A stretch of DNA of 64,000 bases from Triops longicaudatus (taxonomy: Eukaryota > Arthropoda > Branchiopoda > Notostraca > Triopsidae). The stretch spans positions 310,001 through 374,000 of the forward strand of contig JAGQDJ010000043.1 in NCBI GenBank assembly GCA_022885665.1. Reading direction: 5' to 3'. A program made the translations under genes and the position numbers. Under the pieces are notes generated by a model. The model worked only from the letters and a program-made list of their open reading frames with translations. It was not told the origin of the DNA and made no database searches. Shown piece by piece: positions 40,101-51,283 of the stretch (position 1 is its first letter; the number at the start of each line of letters is the position of its first letter).

Positions 40101-43100
40101 TCCCGTTTATTCTACGTTTCTTGAACGTAGTACCAGTGTTGTGTCCGATATTAATAACTTTGCTGCAAAGTGGTGATTAATTTCTTGCTTTCCTTAGACC
40201 GTTATTTGTTATAACATGTAATGATTGGCCATTTTATTTGTTTACATCAGTATTATTTGTTAACACCACTATGTGCGAACCTCGTGGTTGATCTTTGCTG
40301 GAAAATCTCTTGTTATTATAAACAAGAGATTTTGTGTTTTTGTAGTTTTTCTTTTTTTATATATTTTTTTGCGCTTTTAGTTCTTCACTGAGTAATTCTC
40401 TATTATACACCCGTGGATTTTTAGGTTCGGTTCATGCTCAACTTAACATAAACTGTTAGTTTATGTTAAGTTGAGCATGGTTAAGTCAAATTAGGTATAA
40501 TTTTCACCGTAGAGGAGCCCGGAACGGAAACATGCTGATGTTGAAAGAAACACTGTAATGATAATGCTAACCTGTGACGTAGTTCAACCCAGGTATTATA
40601 AAAAAAATAAATGTTTTCTTTTTTAATCTTATTGGTCATACTTGTAGTGAAGCTTATAAGTGAATAAGTTTCACTTAAAAAGCTTTTAGGACGAAAATAA
40701 ATCCACGGGGCAATCCAAAGGCTCACAGAATAAAATTTTTTATTTCTAAGTCTGTACTTTTTTAGCGCTTTTTATACTTGCCATACATTGTTTATTTAAT
40801 TCTTTTCGTTTGCCGTTTAGTCGAATGGCGGTGAAGAAAGCTGGGAGTACGAGGAAATTGTATTGGAGCGAGGGAATTCCGGTTTGGGTTTTAGCATCTC
40901 GGGCGGGACGGATAATCCGCACATCGGAGATGACCCTTCCATTTATATAACCAAATTGATCCCGGGTGGAGCCGCTGCCTTGGACGGCCGGCTGCGAATA
41001 AACGATGTCATCCTCAAAGTCAATGATAGCGGTGTGGTTAACGTACCACATGCTGCCGCTGTCGACGCTCTCAAAAGAGCAGGCAATTTAGTCAGACTGG
41101 TAAGAGGACAAAGAATGAGAGACATGGTGACACTGGACGAAAGAACCAGCTCTCTGTCCAAAAACGACCCAATAAAAAAAACACGTGACAGAAAGGTGGT
41201 ACATTTCTCATATGCATTTTTCTTTCTTGGCAATTATAGAACGTCCGCCGTCAGAAGAACAGCCCTAGGATTTTGGAATTGGAACTCGTGAAAGGCAACA
41301 AGGGCTTGGGCTTTAGCATCGCGGGAGGTATCGGCAATCAACATATTCCGGGCGACAATGGAATCTATGTGACAAAGATTATGGAGGGTGGAGCTGCCCA
41401 AGTGGATGGACGTATGTCAGTCGGAGATAAATTGCTCGCCGTCAGGAATTTACCTGTAAGTAGCCTCGGATGCCAGATCGTGATATGGGAAATGACGGCA
41501 ACAATGAAAGAGGAGAGCAGGGCAGAAAAATGGAGAAGAAAGATTAGGTCAGACGTACCCAAATATACTGACGTTAGCCTACTTATGTCACAGAACAGTA
41601 CATCACTCTACAGTAGAAGAGGGTTGCCGGTGATGCTCTTGAAGCGTCCCTTGAACATTTTCTAGTTTAGAAGAAAAATAGACGCTCTGCAAATTCCGGA
41701 ATAGTGCTATTTTCTGCTACGGATCGTACTGTATATCCTCGCATGGTTTTGTTGCCATGAAGAATTCATTTGAAGCTTGGTAGCGAAGCTTCTTTGACTT
41801 GAAAGTCAAAGTTGGACGCTTTTATTGATCTTACAGAGCTAGATTTATGAAATACGCGATTTTTGACGAAACATTAAACAAGTAGCTGCATTAAAGTAAC
41901 CTTTTGTGACGCTTCTGAACCTTTTTCCCTAAAAAAAAATAGAAAAGCAATGAGTTTTGCCATAAAAGTTCGTTTCTTACCAGCGACGGTTCAATTCCAT
42001 TTCACATTCTTGTAGTTCGTATATTTAACTGTATTGTTTATTCTTTTGTCCATTTTAAGAAACGAAATATATGGTAACGAAAGAAAGGGACGGGAAGAAA
42101 GATAGGGAAGGGATCTTTTGGCACCTCATGTAATCTGCAGCTGGTAGGCATGTGTCGCGTGCTGTTTTTCGCACTATTGTAATGCATTCAGGAGAGGTAG
42201 CTTGGAAGTGCACGTGGTTTTAGCACGTCTCAGGGGATGTGTCAAGCGATCCCACGTGTCGGTATGGTCGCTAAGGGCCGAAAGAAGTTTGGGGTTGGCT
42301 CAGAACTTGTGCTAATAATTTTTAATACGTTTTTTTTCCGCAGCTCATGTCGGAAAAAAGTTTGGAGAATGTCACCCATGAAGAAGCAGTCGCTACTCTT
42401 AAATCCACTTCAGATCGTGTCGTCTTGGTCATCAGTAAACCAGACACGCCCTACTTGGGAGATTCAGTTCTCTCCTTGCCGGCCAATTTGCCCCGGACGC
42501 CAACACCACGTAATTCTTTCTCTTATTTTTCCTTCCCTTAATATCTAAGACAAAAAGTAGACGAGTTAAGGAAGCACGTTACATTCGTTCCCCCTGAGAC
42601 ATTTCACTTATAATATGTATATATTCAAGTAAAAGTACAAAATATCACTTGGGAATCACGTCCTTGATTATGATTATTACTTTGTAGCTCATTTGGATTT
42701 GGGCGTGCCCTACTCGGATCCTATTGAACCGCCTGGTGCTTTGTCCACTCCGCGAGCAGTCAGCGAGGAAGATATCTCAAGGTAATTCAACCCATTTCAC
42801 TCCCATTTTTTCTTCGACGCTCGTGTCTAAAGCCTTGCAGTAAAGGTGAAGTTAAACTACTTGGTTAGAGCTAACAAGCCAGTTATCTCAGTGGGCTTTT
42901 AATTGTGTTTGTTTAAGAAGGGGCAACAAAAAAAAAGAGTAGGAAACGAAGCACCGGATGTGGCTGCTCGATTCCAATTCCCAAGCTTCCGCGGGTCTTT
43001 TCTCCTTTCCCTCTCATTCTCCTTTCATCTCACTTTCGTACTGCCCTTTTTGCAGTGTTCGCTTGTTGGGTTTTCCACATCCACTCCAGCGAGTTTGACT

Positions 43101-46100
43101 AGTTATGGTGAGTCCACTTGCCCAAGAAGAAGGCTCTGGTTTTTGCGTCAGATTTATCCCGCGTCATTCAAGAGCATAAATGTGTTTTTTTATTTTACAC
43201 ACAAATTCTTCCATGGTCAACAGTCCCAACAGAGACACGCGCCCGAGACTAAGCTACTAGCCACCAAGCTAAAGGCACTTTGCTCATTTGCCTGCTTCTG
43301 GGCCTTGCCCTTATAACTTGCCCGCGAAGGCTTCAACTTGTGGATCTCGGCACTGTTTTAGCTGTAGTCTCCGTCTTAGTGGAAGCTCATTTGAATTCGT
43401 CATTGCGTCTTAAGCTCTCTGCACGTTACTCTGCATTTCAATGTGCGGCGTTCAGTGTAATTTGCAGGTAGATTATCAAGCATACGTTAACAAGCGTATT
43501 GGTGTAGTGCTACAGAAGTGTCCATTGGTGCAAGAACCCGTGTAGACTCGTCCTGGGAGTATATCGTCTTAATTACCAGTGTCTATCTGTGGTGTGTATG
43601 TTGCCTTTAAAGTTTGTCAAGAGATATTCAGGCACTTCGTGTTAGGAGAAAGCCTGAGTTTGCTAGGAGGAGCTTTACAAGCAACCGTGCGTCGAAGAAA
43701 ACTTCCATTAAGACTTCGAGTGCAGTTTTATGTTAGACGAGTTTTGGGGGGTTGGGTGGAATGAGGAGGAACAGGGAGCTTTACTGTAGCCTACCTCATG
43801 TGTAGTTGCACCACATTGGTGGGTGACCTCAGACTGGGATTTAAAAGGATTGATTCCCACCTCAGTTCTCGGAGCTTAAAAAAGTTGTTAGTGTGTTATT
43901 CATGCTTTTATTTCCATTATATGAGTCCAGCGTTGATCTGTTTCTCATCAAATAGGTCGTTGATTCGTTCTGCAATTTCACCAGTTTCAAAATCGGTCAT
44001 GCTTTCCCATCAAGTCGCAAATTCGATAACGTTATTTGGAAATATCGATTATAATCTACCAGATCTGTGGCAGTTTTGTTGATTGAAAACAACCTTGGAA
44101 TTCTCATGTCGGAAATTTAGTTAGTCTGGAAAAGCATTCTACCGCTCAATTTCTCGAGCCATGTGTTAACGCAACAGTGATATTCGTAGAATACTGAATG
44201 CAACATTATTTGTCTCGTTAAAAGGGCTTGTTGATGTTAAAAAGGGCGTGTTGCCGATGTTAAAATGGGGAATATCAATTAGAAAAAATGATGGCGTAGA
44301 ACAACTGGTAGAAGAACGGATCGGGATCTTTTGGGAATCCTTTCTTTTTTCCAGGAAATTTTATTGGATGGGATCGAAGTTATTAAAATTGTAATTGACC
44401 TAGCTAAAACACGAGATCCTAAGCACTGCCTTCCGTATTTCACTTTTCCTTTAAGTATCGTTAGCTGCCAAAGTCAGTACTCTTTGGGAGAATAACCCAA
44501 ATTTGTTATTTGTATATTGTTCTCTGTGTCCGTATTTTCAACTTAAAATCCACTTTTGCCATTTTAAATGGGCATATAACCAGTTTGAAATTGGATAACG
44601 TCGAACATCCCATTGGGAGGAACATTTTGTGGCCAAATGCAATGAACGCTTTGCTAGGAAAATCGAATAGTGAGAACCTTTCCCGACAAACATGAATTCC
44701 GACATCATCTTAGTCCAGGAATGGCCATTTTCCATCTGCAAAGAGGACTTGCGGAGAACAGTCAGTAGTTTGGCATTTGATTGTTGCATCGTAATGTGAT
44801 ACGTATTTTTTCCTTTTTTTTAATCACCGTTCAGAAAGTGAGCGTGGCTCCACAGCTTGTCATTTTTCTGACAAGCGAAACTTGACTGTGCGTTATAAGG
44901 GGAAGGTCATTTAGAGCTCTTTCGAATTCACATTAAATTTGTTTTTAAGCCTATCCCATCTGGTCGTGTCCCCACGTTGCAGTCCGTTAGATTAATTAAG
45001 ACCCATTTCCGTTGCCCATGCTGCATTCTTTCTGTGTGTGACGTGTACGTATGCACGGTCGGAATGTAGTGCTTTCAAAAAGAGCCCCCATGGAAAAGGA
45101 AAAAGTCTCGCCTTGATTTCCTCTTTTTTATATCGTATTTTTCCTGCCTTAAAGAATTCGTGATTGAAAATGCTTTTAACCTAACTAAACGGTTGAGGAG
45201 TGTTTGTAAGTTTTGGCTTTTAAACAAAGAAAGGGGAAGAAAACGCGTCTTTTGGGCTAAACAGAAGACAGTTAAGGCAATGCGTAAACATTGATTTCAT
45301 TCTAGATGGCATTGATTTATCGTTCTTTTTCCTGATAAAAAGCTCTCCTAGCCAACCAGTATCGTAACGTATGAGATTTCAACGCAATGTGTAAGTATTT
45401 TGCTCTTGCAACGAGGTCAGAAATGTCAGTATTTATCTTATAAAAACCAAACTTGGAAGGAAACCCGCAATCGTTCGTTCGTTGTTGGTTGTAAGCAAAC
45501 GACGGAGAAAAAGCGCAGCTGGCATGGGTGGGTGTATCTAGTGCAGTATGGGTGATAATAGCGTAGTTGATAGGTTTTAAAGCTTGGCATGCTTCAGCTC
45601 CCCCCTCCAAACTCCGTCGGGCATCTGGTGCTATACCGTAACAATTTAGTACCGTACTACGCCTGTTTCTATACCATTGCCGTACAGCATACATGCCTTT
45701 AGCCATCCTGCTATCAGTGTTCCTGAATTTTGCGCCCAAGGCCACGGCGAATGAGTAACGGTCGGTCCCCTTTTCATTGAATGCAATAGATACGACAAAA
45801 GGCGTCGTCGGCGTCGCCTACATCCGTTGGCAGCGGTCGGTCGAGAGTTACCTTTCATGTCAAGCTCCGCCTAGTTCTTTAGAGTTCTATTCAAAAGGGC
45901 CGAGACCCTACACTGTATGGGTGTAATAGGAGCAGATGCGAAGGCATGGAGCAAATTGGGGAGTCAAGGCATGTTTCGTGTGCACGTGGCTAAATATCGG
46001 CGTAATTCCTTTTGCCTTCATTCTCCCCTTTCTCAAGTTCAAAGACTCGTTAACTTTGAAATATAAGGTCCTTTGCAACACTTTCTTGCGTGTTAATAGG

Positions 46101-49100
46101 AGGGGCAAGTCGCTTGTGCTAGTGAAGTTGCAAGTGCTAACATGTACGTACACATACGAGAGGACGAGGTTTAATACCTCATTGGGCAAGCAGCTGTTGT
46201 AGCATGAAAGGAAGGTCTATTGAATTTGCTATGGGATTTCTATGCATGCAATGCAAGAGGGAGAGGGGTCAAGGGGGGTGGATAGGATATTTTGGTAGGT
46301 AAGCGCGTGGAGGCTTTTGATGGAGGACACTACAGACATGGTAACGAGATCGTAAGGATCGTGTCTAGTATTTGGCCAGTACCACATTCGTAAAGTTGAT
46401 GGTGACATCGCTGTAGACGAACAGCCGGAGTACTCGTCAGATTGCAGAAGGATTCGTGAAAGTTTGTCGAGGAAGACAAGAGAGTGAACGCACATTTGCA
46501 AAAGGATATACCCAGTAGTGTTGGGTGGGTTGAACACGTGGAAGAGATTCCGGTTTTATGTAAAACAGGACCGTGGGGAAGGATAAGGCGAAAGAAGCGT
46601 TACGAGGAAGATATTGCGCGGTGTTGTGGGAGTAGTGGAGTTTTCCTCGAGGGACTTAGCGCGGTGTGTCTGTGTGTGCACAAGCTTACGGTTGGGATAG
46701 GGGAAAGGGCCCGGCAGGAAAATGGTCTCCAAAGTACTCAAGCGACTTCAGTACAACAATATGAGTTGTAGGAATCCGCAAAATAAACGCTGGATCAGAC
46801 GCAGCAGGTAGATACCAGAGAAAGGATCGGCATGTAGTAGAACTTTGCTTCTAGCAGCACTTGTTTATCCGTGTTTTAATCCTGCCAGTTACCTGAGCAA
46901 ATTCTATTTAATTTCCCCCCTATTATTTCTGCTCCTTTGAAATGAGTCGTATTTAACATACACTACTTGCTTGATGAGAATCTCAAATTGCTTAGTTACT
47001 GGCTGTTTTTTAAATATTTTATCATGTATTTTATTTAATAAAAACACTCGATCGAATTAAACTAAATTTTTTAGCAAACTAGGTAAATTAGCGCAAGACA
47101 CATAAAGGTACTTGTTGTTGCAGAGCTATTTTGTCTTCTCTGTTGAACGTCGAAAAACAGAAAAACGCGTGCTTCTTTTAAGTAAAGGGTATCCTTATTG
47201 ATTAGCTTATAGTGCTGAGCGTGCTGAATTTAACGCTACATTTTTGGGTTATGCACGAAGAATGGCTAATGAGCGAACGTAAAATTAGCTTTTTACATTG
47301 TGGTTTAGGAGCGTGCAATTTCAAACTGTCCATCTCAGTTTACAAGGTTCAAGTTTACGTGCTGCTTATTCTATCTCTTATCTGGAAACAAAAGTTTGAA
47401 ATAACGCAGGTCGGAAAAATCTGAATATTTGACATTCACATAGCTTCCAAGCCGGCATGTTTTTAGCTTTGAAGGTTTCATCCGAGGGAAGACCATGTCG
47501 TGAGTCACGGAAGTCTTACGTATAGACAAACGGGGGTTCCGGTTTTGATTAAGCTTATCATGCTAAACGAAAGCTTTGGGAGCTTCTGTAAGCCTTTGAA
47601 GAAAACTTTAGTGAAACAGGAGCCTAACCTTGCGAAGGATTTTCTCTTCAGCTGTGGTGGTCGAGGAATATTTCAGATTTGGTTTCCGGCGTGAATCCCT
47701 TTGATTTGAAACTTCTTTGAAGATTAGGGATAAGTGTGAGTAGCAAAAAAAAATAACCAGGTGAGAATCTAGAAAAAGAGCAAGGGAACTGTATTTAGCT
47801 TCTTCCCCTTCGAGTCTGGCCCTTTGCTCCCGCTCGTGCGCTGTAAAAGGGGGTACTTTTCGTTGCTAGAGAGGCTCCTGCTCTTGGAGAACTCCCACTG
47901 CAGGCTCGCAAGATTTATTAAATGCGTGCACGAGCCCCCAAATCTTAAACGTTTGAAGTCATATCGCCCTTCAAGAAATTGAGTTGACATAAGTGATTCA
48001 GAGTTGGATTGTGGTGGTTTGAGTGACTGGTTATACGGGTGTGGACTGCAAGAAATAATTGACGAATTGGGGAGAAAAAGGTGCGTAGAGAAAGAAAAAG
48101 GGGTAGGTAAATAGCAGAGGAACGGATAGACGGAAGAAAAATCGATGTTGCGGTGAGCTTGAAATAAGAAAGTGCTACGATGGAGTCTGGAGCAACATGT
48201 TTCAAACATGCAAGAGTTATAAGGACGGTAGAAAGCTCGTAGGCTATGCGGAAATGTGATAAGCGATATATTTTCTGAGAAGAAGGCGTTCGTGCTAAAT
48301 ATGACGGAAATTTTTAGTCAAATCACGTTGAGATGTTTTTTTTTGCACTTTTTAGTACACTTAATAACGAAATATTGTACTGATATATGTGTTTCAACGA
48401 ATTTTATTACAGAACTCCTCGAACGGTGACACTCCATAAAGGTGCCTCAGGCTTGGGCTTCAATATTGTGGGCGGCGAGGATGGTGAGGGAATTTTCATT
48501 TCCTTTATCCTGGCAGGCGGACCGGCTGACTTGAGTGGTGAACTCAAACGAGGCGACCAAATTCTCAGCGTTAATAACGTGGATTTGCGACATGCAACGC
48601 ATGAACAAGCTGCTCAAACTTTGAAGGTAATTTTCGACATTCACAGCTACCTCCCAAACCTCCAGAATGCCACTACAAGGCGCTAATCTGGATTCTTTTC
48701 TATAACACATTTGATGCGGACACGCAGACGGCAGGCCAAACAGTCACAGTGGTGGTACAATACCGACCTGAAGAATATAATCGTTTTGAGGCCAAGATCC
48801 ATGAACTAAAGCAGCAAATCATGACTGGTACTTTGCTCAGAACTTCTCAGAAGCGTACGCTCTACGTCAGGTAGCATTACATGTACCTTCATTAATTGAT
48901 GAACATTTTGAACAGCGTTTGTGGGTTTACTCTAGGGCGCTTTTCGACTACGACCCGAACAAAGATGACGGCTTACCCAGCCGTGGCTTGCAATTTCGGT
49001 ACGGCGACATCTTGCATGTTACCAATGCATCAGACGATGAATGGTGGCAAGCCAGGCGTGTCCTTCCCACTGGCGAGGAAGAAGGCATGGGTATTATTCC

Positions 49101-51243
49101 TTCTAAGCGACGCTGGGAAAGAAAACAACGAGCCCGGGATCGGACCGTTAAATTCCAAGGCAAAAGTCCCACTCAGGACAAGGTAAAATTCCATATTTTC
49201 TTTATTTGCAGGCTTCGCTATATTTCTTTTGGATACCGATTTTTAAATAAAGAACAACATGGGGAACAGTGACATTGCTTAAGTGTCTATTTGCGAGGGA
49301 AAAAATATTATATTTAAAAGCGAAAATATTTCTGCTGTGTCAACTGAGTTGGGCTTGATTTTGGTTGTCATGTCAAAATATCTTGCGCATTTTATTTTTC
49401 TTTCACGGTGGTTAATTTTTGTGTTTGATACGTTTTCCGCGAGATGAAAGAGAATGAAAAGAACCGAAAAAAGTTAATGAGGTGGTATTTTTGTTTTATT
49501 TCCATGCTGCGTCATCTCCAATAGGAGGAATAATTTCACAGTTAACACGACAACATTTTGACCTTTCACCTTTTCATTTTTCCTTTAGCCAACCATTATT
49601 CGTTGCTTTTGACTGCGCTGCAGATTTTTGTATCCTAGATCCCTTACACTAACCTGTTATCTAGTTACTTTTTTCGTTATGGACAATGAGGTTAAACCAA
49701 CGTAATGTGCCAAAACCCTTGAAAAAACTCCGTTAATTGCCACTGTCCTTCGAACTGTGAAGAACTTAGTTTGTTGTTGAAATTCGCCGTTAAATTCATG
49801 TAAAGCCAGTATGGGAAAGATAGAAAATGGGAAGGGATATTGAGTTTAAGATTTGGATTAAGGGTTTGTAATGTCGGTTAGCTGTCTGCATGTTCCCGCG
49901 CCCCAGTAATAGATTCTTCGACTTCCTACGAGTCACACGTATGGTGAATACGAAATCGTCCTTTGAAATTCCTTTTACCCTGCCCCTTTAATTAGCATAT
50001 TACTAGGAAGGAAACTTTTTGGTGTAGTGTTGAGTACGTGTCTCGTGTGTGGAGCGAAAACGTTTTACCTCGTTACTTAATACAGTTTAGCTTTAAAGGC
50101 TGCTGTGCATTGCCCCATTGTTTGTGAATGGAAACTTTGCTATGATATTACTCGCACTCACTGCAAACTTCAACATCTTCGAGTTTTGGCTCTTTTCATT
50201 AGACAAGTTTAGAGTGGATGGGTTAGGTGTACACTAAAAGCGATCGGAGTACTATTTTGTTTTTCTTTGCTTGTCCTCCTTTGCAGCAATCGACTTTGGA
50301 CCGCAAAAAGAAGAATTTCACATTTAGTCGAAAATTCCCGTTTGTGAAGAGTCGAGACGATCAGTCGGAAGAAGGATCCGACCAAGAAGGACATATGTTG
50401 ACACCCACGGAAAGCGACTCGACGAGTCTGAGTAAGTGTTATAGTACAAACTTGCTGAGCACTGTGAAATTAATAAAAATTTTCTTGCTTTTTGCAGAAG
50501 AAGACACGATCTTGTCCTATGAAGCCGTACAGCAAACAGAAGTGTCGTACAGTCGGCCAGTTATTATCCTCGGTCCTTTAAAAGACAGGATTAATGACGA
50601 TTTAATTTCCGAATTTCCTGAGAAGTTTGGTAGCTGCGTACCACGTAAGATACACTCTGAGTTTTACTTCGTAATTGTTGCTTTTCGGCACATAAGATAA
50701 ACTTTTAGTGTTTTTTTCGAAAAGCTATAAAAATTGCGTTTTATTTTGCTAGATACGACACGACCGAGAAGAGAATACGAAGTAGATCATCGGGACTATC
50801 ATTTCGTCGCCTCCAGAGAACAAATGGAAGCCGATATTCAAAATCATCTCTTCATTGAAGCAGGGCAGTACAACGACAATTTGTATGGAACATCGGTTGC
50901 CTCCGTCAGAGAAGTTGCAGAGAAGGTAAACCACGCAGTTGCTTATTAAAAGCTTTTGCCTATATTTGTCCCCCTGAGACTCATGTATACTTCCATCTCC
51001 AGGGCAAACACTGTATCTTAGATGTGAGTGGCAATGCCATTAAACGGTTACATGCAGCACAGCTTTACCCAATTGCTGTTTTCATCAAGCCCAAATCCGT
51101 TGAAGCTATTATGTAAGTGTGGAACTCTTATTTACGCATCGAAGTTGTTTTATTACAAATTTTAACCTGTCACAGGATTTTAGAAAAGGCTAGCTTAATG
51201 CCAGAATAGGTTTCTAGCTAACGGCGTTTTCCTTGGGAGCACT

Positions 51244-51283
<40 letters not shown>

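Noticed and set aside
39483..40124. Long hydrophobic open frames resembling membrane proteins
   Set aside because: They are translations of T-rich intron sequence upstream of PDZ1. The Phe/Leu/Tyr excess follows from T tracts, and a real small exon (39649-39687) in the same area uses clear splice sites.
41100..41239. Extension of the PDZ1 exon through intron 4
   Set aside because: The open frame continues past 41100, but the intron length (140 nt) is not a multiple of three, and only splicing restores the conserved VRL-NVRRQ strand of PDZ1.
45317..45745. 142-aa minus-strand open frame
   Set aside because: Lies within dlg1 intron 7 in a GC-richer patch; no recognisable domain, overlapping open frames in other frames, and no clear splice or start context.
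47769..48209. 146-aa minus-strand open frame
   Set aside because: Ser/Pro/Leu-rich low-complexity translation just upstream of the PDZ3 exon on the opposite strand; no known motif.
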